Assembly (NCBI RefSeq): GCF_009695875.1
Contig: NZ_VUNC01000001.1
Coordinates: forward strand, 557,341 to 621,340
DNA from: Olsenella porci
GTDB lineage: Bacteria; Actinomycetota; Coriobacteriia; Coriobacteriales; Atopobiaceae
Direction of reading: 5' to 3'
Length of the DNA: 64,000 nucleotides
Part shown: in pieces, positions 1 through 9,125 of the stretch
How the letters are laid out: the number at the start of each line of letters is the position of its first letter
Numbering within the stretch: position 1 is the stretch's first letter
Translations under genes and position numbers: made by a program
Notes under the pieces: model-generated
The model's database searches: none
What the model saw: only the letters and a program-made list of their open reading frames with translations
Told to the model about the DNA's origin: nothing

Positions 1-1905
1 GTGCGCAGTGCCGGTCGCGTCCAGACCCCCACGCTCGCGCTGGTGGTGCAGAAGGAGCGTGAGCGCCAGGCGTTCGTTCCCGAGGACTACTGGGTGCTGT
101 GGGGCATGCTCGCCCCTAAGGGCTCGGCATCGGAGGACGACTCCTTCAAGGCGACTCACGCAACCGCTCGCTTCAAGGACAAGGCAGCGGCGGACGCTGC
201 GTTCGCGCGCGTGAGGGATGCGAGCGAGGCCAGGGTCCTCTCCGTCGAGAAGAGACGCCGCACCACCAACCCGCCCGCCCCGTTCAACACTACGACCATG
301 CAGACCGCCGCGGCGGCGGAGGGGATCAGCCCCGCCCGCGCCATGAGGCTCGCCGAGTCGCTCTACATGGACGGCCTCATCAGCTACCCGCGCGTGGACA
401 ACACCGTCTATCCCAAGTCGCTCGACCTCAAGGCCTGTGTGCGCACGCTCTCCGAGGTGCCCCAGTACCGGCCCACCTGCCAGGCGCTCCTCTCCGGGGG
501 GCCGCTCCACGCCACGCGCGGCAAGCAGGAGACCACCGACCACCCGCCCATCTACCCCACGGCGGCGGCAGACCCCGGAAGCCTCCAACCCGCCGAGTGG
601 AAGCTGTACAACCTCATCGCGCGCAGGTTTCTCGCCACCCTTGGCGACCCCTGCGTGACCGAGGGGACCAAGCTCACCTTCGACGTGGAGGGCGAGCGCT
701 TTACCAGCTCCGGCACCGTGGTGGTTGAGCCTGGGTTCCGCGCCATCTACCCCTACGGGCAGCGCAAGGACGAGCAGCTTCCCATGCTCTCGGAGGGCGA
801 CGTGTGCGACGTTCGCAAGATGACGCTCGACGCCAAGCAGACCGAGCCCCCCGCCCGCTACAGCCAGGGCCGCCTGATCCAGGAGATGGAGAAGTGCGGC
901 CTGGGCACCAAGTCAACCCGCGCCTCGATCATCCAGCGCCTGTACGACGTGAAGTACCTCAAGAACGACCCGGTGGAGCCCAGCCAGCTGGGCATGGCGG
1001 TCATCGACGCCCTCACCGAGTACGCGCCTCGCATCACCAGCCCGAGCATGACCTCCGAGCTCGAGGACGACATGACCAAGGTCGCCGAGGGGGCCGATAC
1101 CCAGGAGGACGTGGTCACGCACTCCCGCGCGCTGCTCTCCGGCGTGATGGGTGCCCTGATCGAGCACAAGGACGACCTGGGGAACGCCATCGCCGACGCC
1201 GTGACGGCAGACGCCAAGGTGGGCGTGTGCCCCAAGTGCGGCAGGGACCTTGTCATGAAGACCTCTGCCAAGACGCGCGGGAGCTTCATCGGCTGCATGG
1301 GCTGGCCCGACTGCGACGTGACCTATCCCGTCCCGTCCAAGGTCAAGGTCGAGCCCATCGAGGGCGAGGCGGGCGTGTGCCCGGTGTGCGGCGCCCCGCG
1401 CATCAAGTGCAAGCCGTTCCGCTCAAAGGCGTACGAGATCTGCGTGAACCCGGCCTGCCCCACCAACCGGGAGCCCGACATCGTGGTGGGCACCTGTGCT
1501 GTCTGCGAGGCTGACGGGCGCCACGGGGACCTGGTCGCCCACAAGAGCGAGAAGACAGGTAGGCGCTTCATCCGCTGCACCAACTACGACGTGTGCGGAG
1601 TGAGCTACCCGCTGCCCCAGCGCGGCGAGCTGCACGCCACGGGCGAGACCTGCCCCGACTGCGGGGCGCCCATCGTGGAGGTCGTGACCGCCAGGGGCCC
1701 CTGGCGCATCTGCGTCAACATGAACTGTCCCGGCAAGGAGAAGAAGGCCGCCTCCCGGGCCGGGAGGGGCCGTGGCACCTCCGCGTCCGCGAAGGCGTCG
1801 GGCGCCAAGCGCGGCACGAGGGCCAAGTCGACCAAGTCCGCCAAGACCAAGTCCGCGGGCGGCAAGTCGTCCAAGGCCAAGTCCCCAGCCAAGGGGGAAT
1901 CGTAG
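1..1905 (+). CDS. topA: DNA topoisomerase I, C-terminal part (cut by window edge)
   Basis: Type IA topoisomerase, which relaxes negative supercoils by transient single-strand cleavage. The frame is open from base 1 and the first residues (SAGRVQTPTL) are an internal conserved motif, so the N-terminal Toprim part lies outside the window. The active-site tyrosine is in LISYPRVDN (about residue 129 of the visible part). After about residue 405 come four Cys4 zinc ribbons beginning CPKCG, CPVCG, CAVCE and CPDCG, then a Lys/Ser/Ala-rich basic tail of about 50 residues typical of actinobacterial TopA. The YPRVDN form of the active site differs from the common YMRTDS. It is followed by a hairpin terminator and then tmk. 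Confidence 0.96.
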   Translation: MRSAGRVQTPTLALVVQKERERQAFVPEDYWVLWGMLAPKGSASEDDSFKATHATARFKDKAAADAAFARVRDASEARVLSVEKRRRTTNPPAPFNTTTMQTAAAAEGISPARAMRLAESLYMDGLISYPRVDNTVYPKSLDLKACVRTLSEVPQYRPTCQALLSGGPLHATRGKQETTDHPPIYPTAAADPGSLQPAEWKLYNLIARRFLATLGDPCVTEGTKLTFDVEGERFTSSGTVVVEPGFRAIYPYGQRKDEQLPMLSEGDVCDVRKMTLDAKQTEPPARYSQGRLIQEMEKCGLGTKSTRASIIQRLYDVKYLKNDPVEPSQLGMAVIDALTEYAPRITSPSMTSELEDDMTKVAEGADTQEDVVTHSRALLSGVMGALIEHKDDLGNAIADAVTADAKVGVCPKCGRDLVMKTSAKTRGSFIGCMGWPDCDVTYPVPSKVKVEPIEGEAGVCPVCGAPRIKCKPFRSKAYEICVNPACPTNREPDIVVGTCAVCEADGRHGDLVAHKSEKTGRRFIRCTNYDVCGVSYPLPQRGELHATGETCPDCGAPIVEVVTARGPWRICVNMNCPGKEKKAASRAGRGRGTSASAKASGAKRGTRAKSTKSAKTKSAGGKSSKAKSPAKGES

Positions 1906-1926
1906 GGACACGTGCCGCGCGATGCC

Positions 1927-1962
1927 AACGCCTCCGCTGCCGAGTGCGGCGGGGGCGTTTCT
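1927..1962 (+). terminator. Rho-independent terminator after topA
   Basis: Arms AACGCC-CCGC and GCGG-GGCGTT, with a small internal mismatch, flank a loop and are followed by TTTCTC. It lies 22 bases after the topA stop and before the tmk start. Confidence 0.6.
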
Positions 1963-2057
1963 CTCCCCATCCCCGGCGTGCGTCCGCGACCACGGGCGCG
2001 CCACACCAACCTGCTAGAGTAAGCTGTCCCAAACCGTCAGCACACCATGGAGCCGCC

Positions 2058-2741
2058 ATGCCAAGCACCAGCACCGCACCAGGCACGTCGCATGAGCGCG
2101 GCGCGTTCGTGACGCTCGAGGGGATCGACGGCTGCGGCAAGTCGACGCAAGCCACGATCCTGGCGGCCAGGCTGCAGTCTGAGGGCAGGGAGGTCGTGCG
2201 GCTTCGAGAGCCCGGTGGCACGGTCATAGGCGAGAAGGTGCGTGCGGTCCTCCTTGACCCCGCCAACGCCGGCATGTGCGACCGCGCCGAGCTTCTTCTG
2301 TACGAGGCATCGCGTGCCCAGCTGGTGTGCGAGGCCATCATCCCCGCGCTGGAGCGTGGCGCCGTGGTGGTGTGCGACCGGTTCCACGACTCCACGTTCG
2401 CCTACCAGGCGGGGGGCCGCGGGCTTTCGGAGGGCCTGGTGGACGAGGCGAACCGCCTGGGCACCTGCGGCGTGACGCCCGACGTCACGATCGTGCTGGA
2501 CCTGGATCCCCAGGTCGCCTTCGCGCGCGCCACCAGGGGAGGGGCCGATCGCCTGGAGGCGGAGGGCCTAGCCTTCCAAGAGCGCGTGCGCGCGGGCTAC
2601 GCCAGGCTCGCCCGGCGCGAGCCCGACCGCGTCCGCATGGTGGACGGCGCGGGGGACGTATCGCTCGTCTCATCCCGCGTCGACACCTGCCTGGGCGAGG
2701 CGCTCCCGTGGTTGGGCGGCGGGGTGGTCGAGCATGGCTAG
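2058..2741 (+). CDS. tmk: Thymidylate kinase
   Basis: Phosphorylates dTMP to dTDP for DNA synthesis. 227 residues, close to the usual 205-220. The P-loop GIDGCGKSTQ lies near residue 23, the DR motif in CDRFHDSTFAYQ near residue 108, and a TRGGADRLE-type lid near residue 160. The ATG at 2058 was chosen because it leaves a short N-terminal extension before the P-loop; upstream frame is non-homologous. The 3' end overlaps holB by 8 bases, so the two are translationally coupled in a replication/repair-type operon (tmk-holB-ricT) as in many Gram-positives. Confidence 0.95.
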   Translation: MPSTSTAPGTSHERGAFVTLEGIDGCGKSTQATILAARLQSEGREVVRLREPGGTVIGEKVRAVLLDPANAGMCDRAELLLYEASRAQLVCEAIIPALERGAVVVCDRFHDSTFAYQAGGRGLSEGLVDEANRLGTCGVTPDVTIVLDLDPQVAFARATRGGADRLEAEGLAFQERVRAGYARLARREPDRVRMVDGAGDVSLVSSRVDTCLGEALPWLGGGVVEHG

Positions 2742-3885
2742 CGTCGACGGCGTGCCGCTGCCCTCGGCGCTCGCGTGCCTGTCCCAGCAGCCTCGCGTCC
2801 AGGAGTTTTTGGGCGACGCCGTGAGGGAGGGCCGTGTCTCGCACGCCTACCTCTTCGTGGGCGCCCCGGGATCCGGCATGGACGAGGCCGCGCGGGCCCT
2901 GGCGCAGTGCATCGTGTGCCCCAACGGGGGAGACGGGACCTGCGACGAGTGCATTCGCGTCTCGCACGGGACGCATCCCGACGTCCACGTGTACGAGCCG
3001 GGGAGCGTGACTGGCTACCTGGTGTCGCAGGTGAGGGAGCTCATAGCCGACGTGAGCCTGGCGCCCGTGCGTGCCCCCGGCAAGGTCTACGTGATCCGCG
3101 AGGCCGCCCTTCTACGGGGTGCCGCCGCCAACGCGCTCCTCAAGACCATCGAGGAGCCGCCGGAGGGCGTCTACTTCATCCTCATTGCCCGCACCGCCGC
3201 GGCGTTGCTGCCCACCATCGTGAGCCGCTGCCAGCAGGTGCCCTTTCGCATCGTGAGCCCGGACGCCGCCCAGCGTGCGGTGGAGGCCAAGAGCGGGATC
3301 GGCGGGACCGACGCGCGCGTCGCCTTGAGCGTGGCGGGTACGCCCGACCGCGCTGCCGAGTTCCTGGCCTCGTCCGGGCGCAGGGAGGTACGCCGTCTGG
3401 TGGTGCAGACGCTGGGGGAGCTCGCCAACGACGACTCCTGGGACGTTCTCGTGGCGGCACGCCAGATCGTCGAGGCGGTCAAGGCGCCGCTCGCGGACGT
3501 GCGGAGCGCCCAGGAGGCCGCCCTGGGCCAGGAAGGAGACTACCTGCCCGCGAAGGCGCTCAAGCAGCTGGAGGACGCAAACAGGCGCGAGCTCACCGCC
3601 CGGGAGCGTTCGGGTATGATGGAGGCGCTGTCGGCCGCGGAGTCCCTGCTCAGAGACGTCCTCCTGCGCTGTGAGGGCATCCCCGAGGGCATCGTCAACG
3701 AGGACGCGGCAGACGTGGTCGACCGCCTTGCCTCCTCCACCCCAACGGAGGGCGTGGTGCGCGCCCTTGAGGCCGTGCGCTCGGCGGCGGACGACCTCGC
3801 CCACAACGTAACACCCCAGCTGGCCATCGAGGCCATGCTTCTCTCTGTCAAGGAGGCACTCGCATGCCCACCGTCATACCGGTGA
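2734..3885 (+). CDS. holB: DNA polymerase III delta' subunit
   Basis: Clamp-loader subunit of the AAA+ class, 383 residues. A degenerate P-loop (VGAPGSGMDEAA, lacking the GKT signature) is as expected for delta', which does not hydrolyse ATP. It is followed by a four-cysteine zinc module (CIVC...CDEC, residues 54-71). LLKTIEEPPEGVYFIL and the sensor-like IVSRCQQVPFR are classic DnaX/HolB motifs. The ATG overlaps the tmk end and the 3' end overlaps ricT by 22 bases. The C-terminal third is less conserved. Confidence 0.93.
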   Translation: MASVDGVPLPSALACLSQQPRVQEFLGDAVREGRVSHAYLFVGAPGSGMDEAARALAQCIVCPNGGDGTCDECIRVSHGTHPDVHVYEPGSVTGYLVSQVRELIADVSLAPVRAPGKVYVIREAALLRGAAANALLKTIEEPPEGVYFILIARTAAALLPTIVSRCQQVPFRIVSPDAAQRAVEAKSGIGGTDARVALSVAGTPDRAAEFLASSGRREVRRLVVQTLGELANDDSWDVLVAARQIVEAVKAPLADVRSAQEAALGQEGDYLPAKALKQLEDANRRELTARERSGMMEALSAAESLLRDVLLRCEGIPEGIVNEDAADVVDRLASSTPTEGVVRALEAVRSAADDLAHNVTPQLAIEAMLLSVKEALACPPSYR

Positions 3886-5438
3886 AGTTTAAGTATGCCG
3901 CCCGAGACCTGTGGTTCAACCCCCGCGAGACCGGGGCGCAGGAGGGCGACCACGTGATCTGCTCGACCGAGCGCGGGGCCGAGATCGGACTTGCCACCAT
4001 GGACGCCCGCGAGGTCAGCAGCAACGAGCTGCGCGACATGATTGGCGAATCCAAGCTCCAGCCCGTGGTGCGCATCTGCACCGAGAGCGACCTCGACCGC
4101 GCCGAGGAGCTCGCACAGCGGGGCGAAGACGCCCTTCCCGTGTTCCGGCGCCTGGTGCACGAGTCGGGCCTCGACATGAAGCCTGTGGGCGTGGAGTACC
4201 TGTTTGGCGGCGAGAAGGTCGTGTGCTACTTCAGCGCCGAGGAGCGCGTGGACTTTCGCCAGCTGGTCCGCGATCTGTCGCACGAGCTGCACGAGCGCAT
4301 CGACATGCGGCAGATCGGCGTGCGCGAGGAGGCCGCGATCGTGGGCGGCTTTGGCCACTGCGGCCAGGAGCTATGCTGCGCGCGCTTTGGCCACCAGTTT
4401 GAGCCCGTCTCCATCCGCATGGCCAAGGAGCAGGACCTCCCGCTCAACTCCAACAAGATCAGCGGCGCCTGCGGCAGGCTCATGTGCTGCCTGCGCTACG
4501 AGTTCGAGGCCTATCGCGACTTCAAGCAGCGCGCGCCCAAGCGCAACGCGGTGATCGACACGCCGCTGGGCAAGGCCAAGATCGTGGAGTACGACACGCC
4601 CAAGGAGCAGCTCTGCCTGCGCATCGAGAACGGCAAGACCGTTCGCATCCCGCTTGCCGACATGACCACCTCCGAGGCCGCGGTCAAGAAGAGCGAGGAG
4701 CTCCACTGCCCCTGCCGCCCCGACACCGTCACGCGCGATGCCCTGGACAGGCTCCAGTCGCCCGACGTGCAGATGGCTCTCGCCGAGCTCGACCGCAAGA
4801 ACGGGGTCACTCCCGCCGAGTCCTTTGAGGCGGAGGACATCTTCGTGGAGACCAGGCGCAAGCGTCGCCGCCGGGGGGGAGAGGGGCAGGATGCCTCCGG
4901 CCAGAGGCAGCGTCCCGAGGGCTCCACGCGCCGTCGCGGTGGCCAGTCCGAGCCCGGCGAGGCGGAGGCCAAGGGTGGTACCCGCCAGGATGGGGAGCCG
5001 TCCGCGCGCCGTCGCCGCAAGAAGGTATCCGCGTCCACTCCCGCCACCGAGGGCGTGCCCGAGGCCACGCATCGCAGGAGGCGCCACCACAGCGCCTCGG
5101 GCGAGGGCGCTCCCGCGCAGGGGGGAGACGCACGCTCCCAGCAGCCCCAGCAGCGCAAGGAGGGGCGTGACGGCTCGCAGAAGCCCAAGGGCATGCAGCC
5201 CAGCCGTCGCCGCCGGCACCCCGGCGACCGCGGCGGCCAGCAGGCCCAGCAGGGGTCGGCGAGTGGCCAGCAGCAGCGCCAGGGCAGGCAGAAGCCCGCG
5301 CAGGGTGGCGGCAAGCCGCAGCCCACGGGCGAGGCGGGAGACGCCCAGCAGAGGCGTCGCCGGCGTCACCGCGGGGGTCATGGCCACGGCAAGGGCGGCG
5401 ACGCCCCGTCCGCCGGCGGTGACAGCTCCGCGTCTTAG
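3864..5438 (+). CDS. ricT: PSP1-domain protein (RicT/YaaT-like) with long basic tail
   Basis: The N-terminal half is a PSP1 domain with its cysteine pairs (FGHCGQELCCARF near residue 165, ACGRLMCCLRYE near residue 203). In Bacillus, RicT forms a complex with RicA and RicF that binds Fe-S clusters and controls RNase Y-dependent mRNA maturation; that function is inferred here. The family is usually 270-300 residues. This protein has 524 because from about residue 330 onward it carries a low-complexity Arg/Gln/Gly/Ala-rich tail with repeated RRRRR-type clusters, probably RNA-binding and disordered. The position directly after tmk-holB is the conserved Firmicutes/Actinobacteria arrangement. The start overlaps holB. 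Confidence 0.9.
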   Translation: MPTVIPVKFKYAARDLWFNPRETGAQEGDHVICSTERGAEIGLATMDAREVSSNELRDMIGESKLQPVVRICTESDLDRAEELAQRGEDALPVFRRLVHESGLDMKPVGVEYLFGGEKVVCYFSAEERVDFRQLVRDLSHELHERIDMRQIGVREEAAIVGGFGHCGQELCCARFGHQFEPVSIRMAKEQDLPLNSNKISGACGRLMCCLRYEFEAYRDFKQRAPKRNAVIDTPLGKAKIVEYDTPKEQLCLRIENGKTVRIPLADMTTSEAAVKKSEELHCPCRPDTVTRDALDRLQSPDVQMALAELDRKNGVTPAESFEAEDIFVETRRKRRRRGGEGQDASGQRQRPEGSTRRRGGQSEPGEAEAKGGTRQDGEPSARRRRKKVSASTPATEGVPEATHRRRRHHSASGEGAPAQGGDARSQQPQQRKEGRDGSQKPKGMQPSRRRRHPGDRGGQQAQQGSASGQQQRQGRQKPAQGGGKPQPTGEAGDAQQRRRRRHRGGHGHGKGGDAPSAGGDSSAS

Positions 5439-5447
5439 GGCACCACA

Positions 5448-5481
5448 GGGGGACCTCGTCCGGGCAACGGGCGGGGTCCCT
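5448..5481 (+). terminator. Hairpin after ricT
   Basis: The imperfect inverted repeat AGGGGGACC / GGTCCCT, with further CG and CCG/CGG pairs inside, lies 10 bases after the ricT stop. The trailing sequence is TCTCCC, only weakly T-rich. Confidence 0.45.
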
Positions 5482-5575
5482 CTCCCATGCGTGACGTACT
5501 CGCCCGTCGCACGCCCCATTTTTTGTCCACACCCCACCCCATACTGAAACACGTGTTCGATGGGAAGGGAACGCG

Positions 5576-5917
5576 ATGGAGATGCCACGTGCGACGCCGC
5601 ACGCACGGGGGCCGCGGGGAGTGGGACCCGGGCCCGGCGGGGGAGAGACCGTGCCGCGCAGGAGGCTCTATGTGGAGGTGGAGTCCAGGACCGATGCCGA
5701 GGGACGCATCACACCGCTCGTGGTGGTGTGGCGTGATGGGGTGCGGTACCACATAGACCGGGTGACAGAGGCGCGCAAGGCGTACTCGCCGCGCACGTGC
5801 TCGGCGGGGCTCAGGTACTCGGTCTGCGTGGGCGGGACGCAGACCTACCTGTTCTACGAGGGGCCTCGCTGGTTCGTGGAGGCCAAGGTCCCGCCCGCCT
5901 CGCCGGACGCCCTGTGA
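5576..5917 (+). CDS. Small protein of unknown function
   Basis: 113 residues, start supported by GGAAGGGA five bases before the ATG. The first 35 residues are Arg/Pro/Gly-rich and probably disordered. The remainder (LYVEVESRTDAEGRITPLVV onward) reads as a small beta-rich domain with a WRDGVRYHIDRV strand pair and a C-terminal LFYEGPRWFVEAK. The pattern of a Trp, 'dG-x-x-Y' and a final Trp strand loosely recalls the small actinobacterial DUF6504-like domains, but I cannot assign it. No signal peptide or membrane segment. It sits between ricT and queD with no overlap. Confidence 0.7.
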   Translation: MEMPRATPHARGPRGVGPGPGGGETVPRRRLYVEVESRTDAEGRITPLVVVWRDGVRYHIDRVTEARKAYSPRTCSAGLRYSVCVGGTQTYLFYEGPRWFVEAKVPPASPDAL

Positions 5918-5985
5918 AAGAATGGCTCTCGTATGGATGAGGGCCGTGCGGCGCGGGGACCCGCGGCCGCGGGAGGGGAGGACCC

Positions 5986-6414
5986 ATGGGATACGGACTC
6001 AAGACGGAGGCGAGCTTTGACGGGGCTCACTTCCTCACCGACTACTACGGCAAGTGCGAGAACCTGCACGGGCACCGCTGGCGCGTGGTTGCCTACCTTC
6101 GACAGGATGGCCTTAGGGACGAGGGTACCATGCGCGACATGGTGCTCGACTTCGGCGTCTTCAAGAGGGCGGTGCGCGAGGAGGTGGGCGCGCTGGACCA
6201 CACCTTCCTGGTGGAGGAGGGCTCGCTCAAGCCGGGCACCCTCAGGGCCCTCACGGAGGACGAGGGGTTCAGGCTCACCATGCTGCCCTTCCGCACCACG
6301 GCCGAGAACCTTGCCCGCTACTTCGCCGAGCGTCTGCTGGCGCGCGACCTGCCGGTGAGCCAGGTGGACGTGTACGAGACGCCGCTCAACTGCGCCAGCT
6401 ACTTCGTGGAGTAA
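5986..6414 (+). CDS. queD: 6-carboxytetrahydropterin synthase-like protein (QueD/PTPS family)
   Basis: 142 residues, tunnelling-fold family. Zn ligands and catalytic Cys are visible in FDGAHFLTDYYGKCENLHGH (His16, Cys25, His29, His31 approximately), and the DHTFLVEEG region carries the catalytic Asp/His. C-terminal VDVYETPLNCASY matches the family's 'v-v-E-t' substrate-binding Glu. QueD makes CPH4 in 7-deazaguanine/queuosine synthesis. No other queuosine gene is adjacent, so pathway assignment rests on family membership alone. Start chosen at ATG 5986 after GGGAGGGGAGGACCC. Confidence 0.85.
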   Translation: MGYGLKTEASFDGAHFLTDYYGKCENLHGHRWRVVAYLRQDGLRDEGTMRDMVLDFGVFKRAVREEVGALDHTFLVEEGSLKPGTLRALTEDEGFRLTMLPFRTTAENLARYFAERLLARDLPVSQVDVYETPLNCASYFVE

Positions 6415-6419
6415 GGAGA

Positions 6420-6454
6420 GGGCGCCACCCGTCCGGAGGGGACGGATGGCGCCC
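6420..6454. terminator. Bidirectional hairpin between queD and the malic enzyme gene
   Basis: Near-perfect 15-base arms GGGCGCCACCCGTCC and GGACGGATGGCGCCC with a five-base GGAGG loop. It lies between convergent genes, six bases after the queD stop. It has no T-run on either side. Confidence 0.6.
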
Positions 6455-6493
6455 GTGAGGTTTGCCGCTGGGTGCGGTTGCCTGCTGCCGGCG

Positions 6494-7648
6494 CTAGTCT
6501 GCCACGTGCTCCGCGACGGCCTTGGCCACGACGTCTGCCACGCCCTTGTCCAGCGCGGACGGGATGATGTTCTTGGGGTCAAGCTCGTCCTCGGGAATCA
6601 GGCTGGCGATCGCCTTTGCTGCGGCGACCTCCATCTCCTCGGTGATCTCCTTTGCGCGTGCCTTGAGCGCCCCCTTGAAGATGCCGGGAAACACCAGCAC
6701 GTTGTTGATTTGGTTGGGGAAGTCGGAGCGGCCGGTGCCCACGACCTCCGCACCGGCGGCGAGCGCCTCGTCGGGCATGATCTCGGGCACGGGGTTGGCC
6801 ATGGGGAACACGATGGGACGGTTCATGCTCGCGACCATCTCGCGCGAGACCAGGTTGCCGCGCGAGACGCCCACGAAGGCGTCTGCGCCGCGCAGGGCGT
6901 CCGCAAGTGTACCGTGCTCGTGGTTGGCGTTGGTGATGTGGCTGATGGCCTCCTGGCCGGCGTTGAGGCCCTCGTCGCCCTCGCAGATGATGCCGTTGAC
7001 GTCGCACATGACCACGTTGCCAAAGCCCATGTGCGAGAGCAGCGTGCCGATGGCGCAGCCGGCGGCACCGGCGCCGTTGATCACGATCTTGACGGAGCCC
7101 ATCTGCTTGCCGGTGACCTTGAGCGCGTTGATCATGGCGGCGGCGACCACGATTGCGGTGCCATGCTGGTCGTCGTGGAAGACGGGGATGTCGCAGACCT
7201 CCTTGAGCCTGCGCTCGATCTCGAAGCAGCGGGGGGCTGCGATGTCCTCCAGGTTGATGCCGCCAAAGCTCTTGCTGATCAGCTGCACGGTGCGCACGAA
7301 CTCGTCGGTGTCGTGGGTGTCCACGCAGATGGGGAAGGCGTCGACGTCGCCAAACTCCTTGAACAGCGCGCACTTGCCCTCCATCACGGGCATGCCGGCG
7401 GCGGGGCCGATGTCGCCCAGGCCAAGGATGGCGGTGCCGTCCGTGATCACGGCCACCAGGTTGCCGCGGCGCGTGAGCTCCCAGCTCTTCTGGTAGTCCG
7501 CCTGGATTTGGCGGCAGGGCTCCGCGACGCCTGGGGTGTACATCAGAGAGAGGTCGTCGCGCGTCTCAACGTGCTTGCGTGACACCACCTCGATCTTTCC
7601 ATGCAGCTGCTCGTGGAGCTCCAGGCTCCTCCTGCTGGTCTCGTCCAT
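6494..7648 (-). CDS. NAD(P)-dependent malic enzyme, short form
   Basis: Oxidative decarboxylation of malate to pyruvate. 384 residues, the length of stand-alone bacterial malic enzymes (no phosphotransacetylase domain). Visible motifs: SLMYTPGVAEPC (tyrosine of the malic motif), AVITDGTAILGLGDIGP, DDQHGTAIV with the metal-binding aspartates, the Rossmann VINGAGAAGCAIG, and FPMANPVPEI near the C-terminus. The ATG lies three bases after the fumC stop, so it is the second gene of a fumC-malic enzyme operon that would convert fumarate to malate to pyruvate. Cofactor preference cannot be read. Confidence 0.94.
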   Translation of the reverse strand: MDETSRRSLELHEQLHGKIEVVSRKHVETRDDLSLMYTPGVAEPCRQIQADYQKSWELTRRGNLVAVITDGTAILGLGDIGPAAGMPVMEGKCALFKEFGDVDAFPICVDTHDTDEFVRTVQLISKSFGGINLEDIAAPRCFEIERRLKEVCDIPVFHDDQHGTAIVVAAAMINALKVTGKQMGSVKIVINGAGAAGCAIGTLLSHMGFGNVVMCDVNGIICEGDEGLNAGQEAISHITNANHEHGTLADALRGADAFVGVSRGNLVSREMVASMNRPIVFPMANPVPEIMPDEALAAGAEVVGTGRSDFPNQINNVLVFPGIFKGALKARAKEITEEMEVAAAKAIASLIPEDELDPKNIIPSALDKGVADVVAKAVAEHVAD

Positions 7649-7651
7649 GTG

Positions 7652-9058
7652 CTAGATCATCCCCTCTGGCTTAAACACCCTGTCAAACTCTTCCCCGGAA
7701 AGGAATCCGAGCGAGACGCACGCCTCGCGCAGGCTGGTGCCCTCCGCATAGGCCTTGTGGGCCACCTTGGCGGCGTTCTCGTATCCAATATACGGGTTGA
7801 GGCACGTCACGAGCATGAGGGAGTCGTGCAGGTTGCGGTGCATGCGCTCGCGGTTTGCCTTAATGCCCGACGCGCAGTGCACGTCGAAGGACCTCATGGC
7901 ATCCGAGAGGAGCGTCACGCTCTGCAGGTAGTCGTACGCGATGACCGGCATGAAAACGTTGAGCTCGAAGTTGCCCTGCGACGCGGCGAAGCCGATGGTC
8001 GCGTCATTGCCCATAACCTGCACGGCAACCATCGTGACCGCCTCGCACTGCGTGGGGTTGACCTTGCCGGGCATGATGGAGCTCCCCGGCTCGTTGGCGG
8101 GGATGGAGATCTCCCCCAGGCCCAGGCGCGGGCCGCTCGCGAGCCAGCGCACGTCGTTTGCGATCTTCATCATGTTGGCGGCCAGCGCCCGCACGGCGCC
8201 GTGGCTGAAGGCGATGGCGTCCTTGCCCGTGAGCGCGCGGAACTTGTTGGGGTCGGTCACGAACTCCTGCCCCGTGAGGGCGGAGAGCTTGGCGGCGACC
8301 AGCGCGTCAAAGCCCTTGGGGGCGTTGAGGCCGGTGCCCACCGCGGTGCCGCCCAGCGCCAGGCGCCGGAGCGGGGGCAGGCTCGCCTCGAGCTCCTCGA
8401 CGCCCGCCTCTACCAGTCCGCGCCAGCCGCTTATCTCCTGGCTGAAGGCGATGGGCACGGCGTCCTGCAGGTGCGTGCGCCCGCTCTTCACCACGCCCTC
8501 GTTCTCCTCCTCAAGGCGGCGGAAGGTGGAGACCAGCTCTTGTGCGGCGGGTTCCAGCTTCTCGGTCACGGCGAGCACGGCAGCCACGTTCATGGCGGTG
8601 GGGAAGGTGTCGTTGCTGCTCTGGCTCCGGTTGACGGAGTCGTTGGGGTGGAGCGGCTTCGAGAGTGCGATGCCCCGCTCGGCGGCGATCTGGTTGCCCC
8701 TGTTGGCGATGACCTCGTTGAGGTTCATGTTGCTCTGGGTGCCGGAGCCGGTCTGCCACACCTTCAGGGGGAAGGCGTCGTCGTGCCTGCCGTCCAGGAT
8801 CTCGTCGCACGCGAGGCAGATGGCCTCCCCCGCGCCCGGCTCGAGCACGCCCAGCTCCACGTTCGCCTGCGCGGCGGCCTTTTTGAGAAGCGCGAACGCG
8901 CGGATGATCAGGGGCGGCATGGTCTCGGTCCCAATGCGGAAGTTCTGGTACGAGCGCTGCGTCTGCGCCCCCCACAGCGCCTGGGCGGGGACCCTCACCT
9001 CCCCCATGGAGTCGTGCTCCACGCGCCAGTTTTCCATCGCGTCTCCAGCGTCGCCCAT
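7652..9058 (-). CDS. fumC: Class II fumarate hydratase
   Basis: Reversible hydration of fumarate to L-malate. 468 residues, the normal class II length. The family signature [16 protein letters not shown] is present (catalytic Ser loop), with [13 protein letters not shown] and [13 protein letters not shown] substrate-binding motifs and [11 protein letters not shown]. Start at 9058 is supported by AAGGAGG seven bases upstream; a second in-frame ATG at 9037 is less well placed. Forms an operon with the downstream malic enzyme gene. An aspartase would be an alternative within the superfamily, but the motifs fit fumarase better. Confidence 0.94.
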   Translation of the reverse strand: MGDAGDAMENWRVEHDSMGEVRVPAQALWGAQTQRSYQNFRIGTETMPPLIIRAFALLKKAAAQANVELGVLEPGAGEAICLACDEILDGRHDDAFPLKVWQTGSGTQSNMNLNEVIANRGNQIAAERGIALSKPLHPNDSVNRSQSSNDTFPTAMNVAAVLAVTEKLEPAAQELVSTFRRLEEENEGVVKSGRTHLQDAVPIAFSQEISGWRGLVEAGVEELEASLPPLRRLALGGTAVGTGLNAPKGFDALVAAKLSALTGQEFVTDPNKFRALTGKDAIAFSHGAVRALAANMMKIANDVRWLASGPRLGLGEISIPANEPGSSIMPGKVNPTQCEAVTMVAVQVMGNDATIGFAASQGNFELNVFMPVIAYDYLQSVTLLSDAMRSFDVHCASGIKANRERMHRNLHDSLMLVTCLNPYIGYENAAKVAHKAYAEGTSLREACVSLGFLSGEEFDRVFKPEGMI

Positions 9059-9125
9059 GGGGCTCCCTCCTTCTGGCCCGGACCCGGCGGATGCGGGGCT
9101 CGGGCATGGCCGTGGTCCCTCTCGC

